A stretch of 64,000 bases of DNA, taken from positions 22,669 to 86,668 of the forward strand of contig CACFAT010000004.1 of assembly GCA_902564385.1 (NCBI GenBank), written 5' to 3'. Position 1 is the first letter of the stretch. Every line of letters starts with the position of its first letter. The position numbers were made by a program, and so were the translations under genes. Below are positions 1 to 8,232 of this stretch, one piece after another. This stretch comes from an uncultured Pelagibacteraceae bacterium. GTDB taxonomy: Bacteria; Pseudomonadota; Alphaproteobacteria; Pelagibacterales; Pelagibacteraceae. The notes beneath the pieces were generated by a model. The model made no database searches. It saw only the letters and a list, made by a program, of their open reading frames with translations, and was not told the DNA's origin.

Positions 1-691
1 CTCTACTTTCTTTTCTTTTAAAAATACCCTTTCCACTTTTTGAAGTTTCGTAATTCATTGGCTTTGGTATTCCATTAAGTAATGTAGATATTGACCAAAC
101 AGGATGAGTTGCAAAATCAAAAAATTGTTTAGGTCCAATTTTAAATGGATATGAAAATCCATTTTTATCATCTCTAGTTCTCCTAGATAAAACTGGAACA
201 TCAACAGTAAGTATAGCAACTTCATAACCAGTTTTTTCTGCTCTATCGAGCAATTCCATGACAAAGGCTTCATCCTGAAAAATATAAAGCTGAAGCCACG
301 AATGACCCTCTGAAAGTTCATACATTTTTTCTAAGGTAGTTGTGGAAGCCATCGATACACAAGTTGGTATATTATTTCTTGCACTCTCTTTTGCCAGCAT
401 TGAGTCTGCGCCCGGCCATGAAAGATTTGTCATACCCATTGGGGCAAAACCAAATGGATAGTCATAGTTAAATCCAAGAATATTTTTTTTTAATTTTCTT
501 TCCTCTACATTTCTTAGAACTCTTGGTTCAAGACGTATTTGGTCTAAAGCAAAACTATTAATTTCTGATAATTTTTCATCTCCTGATGCACCGTCAATAA
601 AATCGTAAACTATCTTCGGTAATCTTTTCTTTGATAGTTTTTTTGCATCTTCAATGCTAAAAATTTTTTTACTGGCTTTAATGTTGTCCAT
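1..691 (-). CDS. FMN-dependent alpha-hydroxyacid dehydrogenase (L-lactate dehydrogenase/glycolate oxidase family), 3' end outside window
   Basis: I translated the minus strand from the ATG at 691-689 and it stays open to base 1, giving about 230 residues of the N-terminal part. Family features visible are an early YDFIDGASGDE segment (around residues 29-39), a FAPMGM strand, the SMASTTTLE strand, QLYIF and TVDVPVLSRRTRD. These follow the order of the FMN TIM barrel of L-lactate dehydrogenase, mandelate dehydrogenase and glycolate oxidase. Such enzymes oxidise an L-2-hydroxy acid to the 2-keto acid. The C-terminal half with the catalytic His/Arg lies outside the window, so substrate and completeness cannot be judged. 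The start overlaps the end of the peptidase E gene by 14 bases, so the two are probably translationally coupled. The family is clear; the substrate is not. Confidence 0.85.
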   Translation of the reverse strand, partial: MDNIKASKKIFSIEDAKKLSKKRLPKIVYDFIDGASGDEKLSEINSFALDQIRLEPRVLRNVEERKLKKNILGFNYDYPFGFAPMGMTNLSWPGADSMLAKESARNNIPTCVSMASTTTLEKMYELSEGHSWLQLYIFQDEAFVMELLDRAEKTGYEVAILTVDVPVLSRRTRDDKNGFSYPFKIGPKQFFDFATHPVWSISTLLNGIPKPMNYETSKSGKGIFKRKESR

Positions 692-1379
692 TTAAATTTT
701 TTATATATGTTTTTAAACTTACCTTATCATGTCTAGTCACATAATAAGCATCATGATTAATTCTTGAAGAATAAACCTCTGAAGGAACTCCGTCAATAAA
801 AAGCACAGCTACACCATCATCAATAGCTATTCCGTCTGGCAAATTTCCATCTTTAATTTCTGAAATAAATTGTCGAAGTCGATTATCATCTGAAGAATGC
901 GGTGTGCAACTTCCATCTAAAAAATTTACTCCTTTTAATGGACTTAGCTCTTTATTGACTGAGTCTGACAATATCCAATCAAACCAACAGACGGCTCCTG
1001 CACTTATTCCACTCAGAATTATTCCTTTTTCATATGCATATTTAAATACTTTGATAAGATTATGTCTTTTCCAAATATTAATCATGTCAGAGGTATTACC
1101 ACCTCCTACATAAATTATATCTTTGTTCAACAGCCATTCATTAAAACCTTCAACACTAGAACAGAGATTAAAATGAGATAATTTAAATTTTTGTGATTTA
1201 AATCTATTATAAAAAAGATCGATCTTTTCTTGATTATCATTGCTAGCCGTAGGTAAAAAACCGATATTGATTTTTGATTTATTAACTTGATTTATAACAA
1301 ATTCATCCAAGTCTTCATCAGATGAGTGTGTAAATCCTCCACCACCAATTGCTATTATTATTTTTTTATTCCTGACCAC
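678..1379 (-). CDS. pepE: Peptidase E-like protein (peptidase S51 family)
   Basis: The product has 233 residues, the usual length of dipeptidase E. It shows the nucleophile elbow GISAGAVCW with the presumed catalytic Ser near residue 126, an upstream YVGGGNTSDM segment, and an N-terminal GFLPTASND strand, all standard for the S51 class I amidotransferase-like fold. Known family members cleave Asp-X dipeptides; some relatives (cyanophycinase and unassigned groups) act on other amides. The gene overlaps its upstream neighbour by 22 bases and its downstream neighbour by 14 bases, so all three should be one transcript. The combination with a GcvT-like enzyme hints that an amide or peptide carrying a methyl or C1 group could be the substrate, which is only inference. 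Confidence 0.85.
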   Translation of the reverse strand: MVRNKKIIIAIGGGGFTHSSDEDLDEFVINQVNKSKINIGFLPTASNDNQEKIDLFYNRFKSQKFKLSHFNLCSSVEGFNEWLLNKDIIYVGGGNTSDMINIWKRHNLIKVFKYAYEKGIILSGISAGAVCWFDWILSDSVNKELSPLKGVNFLDGSCTPHSSDDNRLRQFISEIKDGNLPDGIAIDDGVAVLFIDGVPSEVYSSRINHDAYYVTRHDKVSLKTYIKNLNGQH

Positions 1380-2581
1380 GGAGAAGGACCTGTTGGAATG
1401 TCGATTTTTAAACCTCTTACAATTTCATTTTTAAAGTCATACATTGGTAAGGTGCATATCTCACCTTTATGAATTTTATTATCATTACAATTAACATCCA
1501 CTATTAATCCTGGTTTATGTTTTGTAGAATTCATTAAAACTATTCCAACACCACATTTTTGAAAAGGTGACCAAGTGCTAGATGTAATTTTTCCAATTAT
1601 TTCATTATTAAATTTTATGTAAGTTCCTTTTAAACCTGTTCCATTCTCTACTCGTATTCCCCAACATCTTTTTTCTTTATCAGCAGTCATCAATGCTGAT
1701 TTTCCAATAAAATAATTTTTTTTTAAATCGACATATTTACCTAAACCAACATCATATGGATTTGTTTCATGATTAAAGTCTTGCCCAGCTGATAATAATC
1801 CAGACTCTATTCTTTTACATCTGAAACCAGGAGTACCTGTGAGTATCATTCCCATTTTTTTTCCTTCTTCAAGAATATAATCCCCAACTTTTTCAGTATT
1901 ATTATTTTTTCTAAAATAAATTTCCCAACCAAGTTCATTACTAAATCCTGATCTACTTATGATTACTTTTTCATTAAGTATATTAATTTCTTTCCAATCA
2001 AAATATTTCCAATTATCAGGAAAAGTTTCTTTACTTAAAACTTTTAAAAGATCCATGGATTTTGGTCCCTGAATTTGACTTACCCAAACGTCTGGGTCAG
2101 AAATTTTTACATTAAGATTATCAGTGTGAGCTTTATACCATGAAAAAAGATCACCATCAGCTTGAACAAACCAAAATTTATTTTCCTCAAGTTTTAGCAA
2201 AACTCCATCTGTCAGCATGCCTCCATCATTGTAACAAGCAAATTGGTATGAGCATCTTCCTACTTTTACTTTTGAGATATCTCTTGTGAATATTTTTTGT
2301 AAAAGTTTTTCTGAATCTGGACCAGAAATTTCATATGGATGTTCACCAGTATGACGAAAAATTACCTCTTGTCTTACTTTCCAATACATTTCATCAGCAG
2401 TAGCGTGTGAAAGTACTTCTGGATTTAATCTTCCAGCATAAAAAGAATACTCGGGATCGTAAGGAAGTTCTTGATATGCCAAAGGATGTATTCCTACAGT
2501 TCTAGCAAGTTCAACAACTTTATTATCATTGGATTTTAAAGGTTTTACTGAAAATCTGACTTTGTTTAATTCGTTTTGCAT
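1358..2581 (-). CDS. GcvT/DmdA-superfamily folate-binding aminomethyltransferase-like protein
   Basis: The protein is 407 residues long. It carries the GcvT signature order: FRHTGEHPYEISGPDSEKLL (near residue 75), VSQIQGPKSMDLL (near 168), SRSGFSNELGWEIYF (near 210), then NPYDVGLGKYVDL and FIGKSAL before the C-terminal beta-barrel. This superfamily includes glycine cleavage T protein, DMSP demethylase and O-demethylases such as LigM, all transferring a one-carbon unit to tetrahydrofolate. I could not match it to DmdA or to canonical GcvT: the N-terminus differs and no gcvH or gcvP is nearby. It is the first gene of a minus operon with pepE and a hydroxyacid dehydrogenase, divergent from a peptide-type ABC importer. 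Substrate unknown. Confidence 0.75.
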   Translation of the reverse strand: MQNELNKVRFSVKPLKSNDNKVVELARTVGIHPLAYQELPYDPEYSFYAGRLNPEVLSHATADEMYWKVRQEVIFRHTGEHPYEISGPDSEKLLQKIFTRDISKVKVGRCSYQFACYNDGGMLTDGVLLKLEENKFWFVQADGDLFSWYKAHTDNLNVKISDPDVWVSQIQGPKSMDLLKVLSKETFPDNWKYFDWKEINILNEKVIISRSGFSNELGWEIYFRKNNNTEKVGDYILEEGKKMGMILTGTPGFRCKRIESGLLSAGQDFNHETNPYDVGLGKYVDLKKNYFIGKSALMTADKEKRCWGIRVENGTGLKGTYIKFNNEIIGKITSSTWSPFQKCGVGIVLMNSTKHKPGLIVDVNCNDNKIHKGEICTLPMYDFKNEIVRGLKIDIPTGPSPWSGIKK

Positions 2582-2654
2582 TTATAATTTAGAAAAAGTG
2601 TATATTAATTAAAATATCTATTCAATTAGTAGATGAATCACTACATTTTGCATG

Positions 2655-2682
2655 TTGTTATCTAGTTCTGGAATTGTTATCT
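2655..2682 (+). repeat. Direct 9-bp repeat upstream of the Dpp-type operon
   Basis: TTGTTATCT occurs at 2655-2663 and again at 2674-2682, start-to-start distance 19 bases, in the 140-base divergent region between the GcvT-like gene and the ABC binding protein. The spacing of nearly two helical turns would suit a regulator on one DNA face. It could equally be chance in AT-rich DNA. Confidence 0.35.
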
Positions 2683-2721
2683 TTTTAATTATTTAAACAA
2701 CTAAAGAAAAAGAGGGAACTT

Positions 2722-4209
2722 ATGAAATACATACTTAAAGTTTTTTCAGCGACTTTTATGTCTCTGATATTATCTTTTTCTATTGCCAATGCATCAAGTG
2801 GAGTATTTAAAGTATCACATGATCTTGGATTTGGAAAAGATACTAACTTAGATGCCATAACAAAAGGGCGTTTGTTTCAAGTTGTCATCAAAACACAAAA
2901 TAGATTAGTAAGACCTGATATGAATGGTGTTCCATCACCTTCATTATCAACAGATTGGAGTGCTAATTCTGATGCAACTGAATGGACATTTAATTTAAGA
3001 AAAGGAATATATTTCCATGATGGATCAGCATTTGATGCTCCAGATGTAAAATATTCTCTAATGAGAGCTAAAGATCCTGATATCGGATCTCCGGTAAGAA
3101 AAAGTTTAAATGTAGTTGAAGATATTGAGGTAGTTGATCAGCATACTGTTAAGATGAAGTTATCAACTTCATTTGCTGACTTTCCGTTATTATTAACAGA
3201 CTACAGATTAAGAATGATACCTGAAGGATCAGGAGATACTATTGGACAAACTGGAGTTGGTACTGGACCATTCATGGTTGATAAATTTGATCCAGAAGGA
3301 ACTACAATTCTAAAAGCTAACCCAGATTATTGGGAAGGTGCACCAGGAGTTGCGGAAGTTCATGTCATTGCGATACCAGATGCTCAAGCAAGAATTCAAG
3401 CTCTTTTAACGGGTCAAATTGATATGAATAGATATGTTCCTTTCAATCAAAAAAAGATTTTTGACAGTAATTCTAAATTTACAACAACTGTAATTCCAAC
3501 TGGAAACTGGAGAGGTGTGGTTATGAGAACTGATACTGCTCCATTTGATAATCCTAAAGTGAGAAAAGCCTTTAGGTTAGCAGTTGATAGACAAGAACTT
3601 GTAGATCTAGTTATGGGCGGAGCAGCAACTGTATCTTGTGATACACCTGTAATGCCTTCTGATCAATATCGTTTACAAATGGATTGTCCTCAAAATATTA
3701 GTAAAGCAAAAAATTTACTAAGAGAAGCGGGATTTCCAAATGGAATTGAATTGACTGTTTATCCAGCAACTTTAGAACCAACTTGGCCTACGATTGCAGA
3801 AGTCGTTCAGCAGCAAGTTGCAAAAGCTGGAATTAAAGTTAACATAGAAATGGTACCATCTAAAGGTTATTGGAATGAAGTATGGATGAAAAAACCAGTT
3901 TCAATGACACGTTGGAACCAAAGACCAGCCGACACAATCTTGCATGAAGCTTATCATAGTGGAGCTAAATGGAATGAGTCTTACTTCAAAAATGCTGACT
4001 TTGATAAAAATCTAGCCGATGCTAGAAGTGAGTTGGATTTCAATAAAAGAAAGAAAGCATATCAAAATGCTCAAATGACTTTATGGGAACAAAGTGGAAC
4101 AATGATCCCATACCACGTATCTAGACTTGTAGTTACTTCATCAAAAGTTAAAAACCTTGATGCTGTAGATCATTTTTCTATACAGTGGCATAAAGTTAAA
4201 GTTGACTAA
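2722..4209 (+). CDS. ABC transporter periplasmic substrate-binding protein, family 5 (DppA/OppA type)
   Basis: The 495-residue product has a Sec signal peptide (basic start, hydrophobic stretch to about residue 24 ending in NASS) and the family 5 layout: WTFNLRKGIYFHDGSAFDAPDVKYS near residues 90-115, GTGPF near 183, and DNPKVRKAFRLAVDRQ near 278. It delivers a peptide, opine or other solute to the permeases downstream. The start is supported by a strong AGAGGGAA Shine-Dalgarno sequence seven bases upstream of the ATG. It is followed at once by a terminator hairpin, so it can be made in excess over the membrane parts. Ligand specificity cannot be read from sequence. Confidence 0.9.
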   Translation: MKYILKVFSATFMSLILSFSIANASSGVFKVSHDLGFGKDTNLDAITKGRLFQVVIKTQNRLVRPDMNGVPSPSLSTDWSANSDATEWTFNLRKGIYFHDGSAFDAPDVKYSLMRAKDPDIGSPVRKSLNVVEDIEVVDQHTVKMKLSTSFADFPLLLTDYRLRMIPEGSGDTIGQTGVGTGPFMVDKFDPEGTTILKANPDYWEGAPGVAEVHVIAIPDAQARIQALLTGQIDMNRYVPFNQKKIFDSNSKFTTTVIPTGNWRGVVMRTDTAPFDNPKVRKAFRLAVDRQELVDLVMGGAATVSCDTPVMPSDQYRLQMDCPQNISKAKNLLREAGFPNGIELTVYPATLEPTWPTIAEVVQQQVAKAGIKVNIEMVPSKGYWNEVWMKKPVSMTRWNQRPADTILHEAYHSGAKWNESYFKNADFDKNLADARSELDFNKRKKAYQNAQMTLWEQSGTMIPYHVSRLVVTSSKVKNLDAVDHFSIQWHKVKVD

Positions 4210-4221
4210 AAGTATTTAGAT

Positions 4222-4255
4222 AAAGGCCGCATATAAGCGGCCTTTATTTTATTTC
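4222..4255 (+). terminator. Intrinsic terminator/attenuator after the binding-protein gene
   Basis: A perfect 9-bp inverted repeat (AAAGGCCGC / GCGGCCTTT, 4222-4230 and 4237-4245) with a 6-base loop is followed by a T-rich tract. It lies 12 bases after the stop of the binding protein and 40 bases before the permease start, so it probably lowers read-through into the permeases. Confidence 0.85.
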
Positions 4256-4294
4256 TATTTAAATTATTTTTGTTACAAAGTTCTAGTTAATCTT

Positions 4295-5251
4295 ATGCTT
4301 TTATTAATTTTAAAAAGAATTGGACTAGGGCTTATCACTTTATTTATAGTTTCATTGATTACATTTGTAGGTGTTGAAGTTTTACCTGGGGATGCATGCA
4401 CAACATATTTAGAAAGAGAAGCTTATGGAGCAGCTCTTGATGCTTGCATAAAAAGACTTGGTCTAGATATTCCTGCTTATGAAAGATATTTGGACTGGGC
4501 ATCAAATGTTGTACGAGGTGATTTTGGTTACTCTTTAAGTGGAGAAATGCCAATTAATGAAGTACTAGGTCCAAGAGTTAAAAACTCATTAGTTTTAGCC
4601 TCTGTTTCAATACTTATAGGAATTCCTTTAGCAATAGTATTAGGAATAATAACTGCTCTTTGGAGAGATAAGCTTCCAGATATTATGATCTCAACTATCA
4701 CAATTTTTTCAATGACTATTCCTGAATTTATTAGTGCTACTTTACTTATTTTAATTGTTGCAATTTGGCTTGGTTGGCTACCAGGCATCGTGATTATACC
4801 ATCGGATGCAACTTTTTATGAATTACTCTCGAATATAATTTTACCTGTTGTTGCAATTTCAATGATTATGACCGCACACATGGCAAGAATGGTACGTTCA
4901 AGTGTAATTCAAGTAATGGCTAGTGATTATGTGCAAATGGCAATTTTAAAAGGTGTTCCATATTGGAAAATGGTATTTAGACATGTATTACCAAATGCAT
5001 TATTACCAGCAATAAATGTAGTGGCGTTAACAATTGCTTGGTTGTTAGGTGGCGTTGTTGTTACAGAAGTTGTTTTTAATTATCCAGGTTTAGGCAGACT
5101 GGTAATTGAGTCTATATCAAATAGAGATTTACCTGTTGTTCAAGCATTAGCAATAATATTGGCATCAATCTATGTGGGAATAAATTTAATAGCAGATTTA
5201 ATGACACTCATGCTTAATCCAAGATTAAAAAGTTTACAGATAAGAAAATAA
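4295..5251 (+). CDS. ABC transporter permease, DppB family
   Basis: A 318-residue inner-membrane protein with about six hydrophobic segments. It starts with the typical DppB-type first helix, has the EVLPGDACTTY segment after it, and carries the cytoplasmic coupling (EAA-like) loop around residues 205-235 (ILKGVPYWKMVFRHVLPNALLP). It pairs with the next permease and the fused ATPase at 6148. Only one base separates its stop from the following start, showing an operon. Confidence 0.9.
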   Translation: MLLLILKRIGLGLITLFIVSLITFVGVEVLPGDACTTYLEREAYGAALDACIKRLGLDIPAYERYLDWASNVVRGDFGYSLSGEMPINEVLGPRVKNSLVLASVSILIGIPLAIVLGIITALWRDKLPDIMISTITIFSMTIPEFISATLLILIVAIWLGWLPGIVIIPSDATFYELLSNIILPVVAISMIMTAHMARMVRSSVIQVMASDYVQMAILKGVPYWKMVFRHVLPNALLPAINVVALTIAWLLGGVVVTEVVFNYPGLGRLVIESISNRDLPVVQALAIILASIYVGINLIADLMTLMLNPRLKSLQIRK

Positions 5252-5252
5252 A

Positions 5253-6147
5253 ATGGAGAGTAATTTAATTACAGAAGATAAACAAAAAAATAAGCTAGAA
5301 AAGGCTTTTGAGATTTTAAAGACTATGGCCTCCAAGCCTTCTGGGTTGATTGGACTTACAATTGTATTATTTCATGTAATCTTAGCATTAATAAGCCCTT
5401 ACATTGCACCATACGATTATAAAGCAATTAGCCCAAATACCATGTTACTTGCACCTTCAGCTGAACATTGGTTTGGAACAGATAGCTTGGGTAGAGATGT
5501 TTTTACAAGAACAATACTTGGAGGACGGACAGCTCTTACGGTAACTTTTTTTGGATCACTTATAGCTCTTCTGTGGGGAGGTTTACTTGGAATTTTTTGT
5601 GGTTTAGTTGGAGGTAAAATTGACGATGTTGTAATGAGAGTTGTTGATGCGTTTCTATCTATACCTTGGATACTTGCAATGTTATTAATTGTTTCTCTTT
5701 TAGGTACATCAACAGAGGTTTTAATTCCTGCATTAGGTTTTTTTTTACGGTAAAGGAATAGTAAGAGTTGCTAGAGCTGCTACTCATGATGTTATTGCTA
5801 AAGACTTTATCGTTTCAGCCAGAGCTAGAGGTCATAGCAACATGTCTATTATTTGGAATGAAATTATTCCAAATGTTAGAGATGCTATATTAGTAGAAGG
5901 AGCAATGAGATGGTCTTGGATGTTATTAGGATTTAGCTCATTGTCATTCTTAGGCTTTGGTGTAAGTCCGCCAACGCCTGATTGGGGTTTAATGATATCC
6001 AATGCTAGAGGATTGATGTCGTTTGCATACTGGTCTGTAATTGCTCCAATAGTAGGATTAAGTTCGTTAATTATTGGAATAAATTTAACTGCTGATGCAT
6101 TTGCAAAAGCTTTAGGAATTGATCGTTCAACCAAGGCACCTGTTTAA
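5253..6147 (+). pseudogene. ABC transporter permease, DppC family, interrupted by a +1 frameshift in a T9 run
   Basis: The first frame encodes 166 residues with the typical DppC start (cytoplasmic tail, first helix, then APSAEHWFGTDSLGRDVFTR) and ends at a TAA at 5751-5753. The other frame continues without a break: after GFF it reads YGKGIVRVARAATHDV and then the coupling loop SARARGHSNMSIIWNEIIPN, to a stop at 6147. The joint is a run of nine T at 5738-5746; eight would give one intact protein of about 297 residues, the usual family length. No other damage is visible, so it may be a sequencing error, a recent mutation, or a gene rescued by slippage on the T run. The ATG at 5842 is internal and not a real start. 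Confidence 0.85.
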
Positions 6148-8175
6148 ATGAATGAAATAATTGAAAGTGTTAAAAATTTATCAATTGGATTTAACAGTCA
6201 GAAGGGCAAACAAATTTCAATACTTAGAAATGTTTCAACTAATATAAAAAAAGGAGAGACTGTAGGGATCGTAGGGGAGTCGGGTTCTGGAAAAAGTACA
6301 TTAGCACTTGCTATGATGGGCTATATAAAACAAGGCTTATTTCCTCTTAAGGGTGAATGCCTCTTTAAATCTGAGGATTTATTGAAGATGAGCAGTAGAC
6401 AGCTAGAAAAAATTAGAGGTAGAAAAATAGCCATGATACCTCAAAATGCAGGACAAGCACTAACACCAAATTTAAAAATTGGATACCAAATTGATGAGGC
6501 ATTAAGATTACATACAGATCTAAATAAAACAGAGAGAGATAAAAAAATTTCTGAGTTACTAAATAAAGTTAGACTTCCTTCACCAGAGACTATGGCTTTT
6601 CGTTATCCGCACGAGCTTTCTGGAGGACAGCAACAAAGAGTGGCTGTTGCAATGGCATTGGCTGGCAAACCAGATTTACTTTTATTAGATGAGCCAACTA
6701 CTGGATTAGACGTGACAACACAAGCTCATGTATTAGAACTACTAAGATTTATAGCAAAAGATACCGGAACATCTATGATCTATGTTAGTCATGATCTTGG
6801 AGCCATAGCACAGGTTAGTGATAGAATAGTTGTAATGTATGCGGGAGAAATTGTTTTAGAAGGACCAGCAAGAAAAATATTAAAGGAACCTATTCATCCT
6901 TATACTTATGGATTGTTAAAATCGATACCTAAACTTTCACTAGCTGGACTTCCAGCTTCTATGCCAGGAAGCCAACCTCAGCCTGGAAGCATAAATGAAG
7001 GTTGTAGTTTTTATGATAGATGTAACTTAGCAACTGATAATTGTAAAAAAAATTCACCAGATCTAGAACATATTAAAGAATTAGATACCAATGTCAGATG
7101 TTTTAATTATAAAGAATTAATAAACCAAAATAATAATTTACAAACTTCAATAACAAAAAAATCAAATAATAGTGAAGCAAATGAAGTTTTAAAATTAAAG
7201 GATGTTTCAATTAGTTATGCAAAGCAGAAATTTTTTGATCAATTATTAAATAAAATTTCTGATCAAAACCCAACAGTTAAAGATATAAATATAGATATAA
7301 AAAAAGGAGAGACTATTGCCCTGGTTGGTGAGTCTGGAAGTGGCAAGTCTACCATCTTAAAATCAATTGCTGGCTTACTCAAAACAAAAGATGGTCAAAT
7401 TAAATTTGAAAATGATCGTATTTTATCTTCTGATTTAAAAATGAGAAATCCAAACGATCTGCGAGCAATACAACTTATATTTCAAAATCCAGACGAGTCA
7501 TTAAATCCAAACCACACAGTTGAACAAATACTTTCTCAACCTCTAAAGTTGTATTTTAATTTATCAGGAGAAGAATTAAAAAAAAATATAATCGATCTAC
7601 TAAAAAAAGTAAGGTTAGGAGAATTTTATATGTCAAGATATCCTAGACAATTATCAGGTGGTGAGAAACAAAGAGTTGCAGTTGCAAGAGCATTTGCTGC
7701 TAAGCCAGATATAATTTTGTGTGATGAGGTTACATCAGCTTTAGATGTTTCGGTTCAAGCAGCAGTTTTAAACTTATTACAACAATTAAAAGAAGATCTA
7801 GGAACAACCTATGTATTTGTTTCTCATGATCTGGCTGTTGTTAGAGCAATTAGTGATAGAGTTGCAGTTTTATATCAAGGAAGGTTATGTGAAATTGGTC
7901 CTTCTCAAAATGTTTATAAATTTCCATCACATCCTTATACTGAAGTATTGCTAGGTGCTGTTTTGGAACCAGATCCAGATATAAAACCAAAATTAGTAGC
8001 TGAGGATATAGTAGAGGAAAAACCCCCTGAGAAAGGCTGTTCTTTTCAAGGAAGATGCCCTAGGAAAATAGGTGATATTTGTAATTCAGAAGTTCCACCA
8101 TGGCAAATAGGTGAAAATGGTAACGCTATTAGATGTCATATTAATATTGAAGAATTAGCAAGTTTACAGCAGTAG
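6148..8175 (+). CDS. Fused double ABC ATPase, DppD-DppF type
   Basis: The 675-residue protein contains two complete nucleotide-binding domains. The first has Walker A GESGSGKST at residues 43-51, signature LSGGQQQRV and Walker B LLLLDEPTTGLDV. The second repeats GESGSGKST near residue 389, LSGGEKQRV and IILCDEVTSALDV. Each domain ends with the Cys-containing oligopeptide ABC C-terminal motif (GCSFYDRCNLA and GCSFQGRCPRK), which may bind a metal. DppD and DppF are more often separate proteins of about 330 residues, so this is a fusion. The ATG directly follows the permease stop codon. It energises the importer encoded from 2722. Confidence 0.92.
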   Translation: MNEIIESVKNLSIGFNSQKGKQISILRNVSTNIKKGETVGIVGESGSGKSTLALAMMGYIKQGLFPLKGECLFKSEDLLKMSSRQLEKIRGRKIAMIPQNAGQALTPNLKIGYQIDEALRLHTDLNKTERDKKISELLNKVRLPSPETMAFRYPHELSGGQQQRVAVAMALAGKPDLLLLDEPTTGLDVTTQAHVLELLRFIAKDTGTSMIYVSHDLGAIAQVSDRIVVMYAGEIVLEGPARKILKEPIHPYTYGLLKSIPKLSLAGLPASMPGSQPQPGSINEGCSFYDRCNLATDNCKKNSPDLEHIKELDTNVRCFNYKELINQNNNLQTSITKKSNNSEANEVLKLKDVSISYAKQKFFDQLLNKISDQNPTVKDINIDIKKGETIALVGESGSGKSTILKSIAGLLKTKDGQIKFENDRILSSDLKMRNPNDLRAIQLIFQNPDESLNPNHTVEQILSQPLKLYFNLSGEELKKNIIDLLKKVRLGEFYMSRYPRQLSGGEKQRVAVARAFAAKPDIILCDEVTSALDVSVQAAVLNLLQQLKEDLGTTYVFVSHDLAVVRAISDRVAVLYQGRLCEIGPSQNVYKFPSHPYTEVLLGAVLEPDPDIKPKLVAEDIVEEKPPEKGCSFQGRCPRKIGDICNSEVPPWQIGENGNAIRCHINIEELASLQQ

Positions 8176-8232
8176 TTATGACATTTATTTTATTTCCTAC
8201 TCAGTCTCAATTTAATATAAGAAACCTTCTTT

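Noticed and set aside
4528..4788. Minus-strand ORF inside the DppB-type permease
   Set aside because: Low-complexity antisense reading of a well-conserved membrane protein gene.
5832..6134. Minus-strand ORF of about 100 codons
   Set aside because: It is the antisense shadow of the second half of the DppC-type permease, which has clear family motifs on the plus strand.
5842..6147. Independent 101-aa gene starting at ATG 5842
   Set aside because: Family-like sequence continues upstream of this ATG to the T9 run, so it is the second half of the split permease rather than a separate gene.
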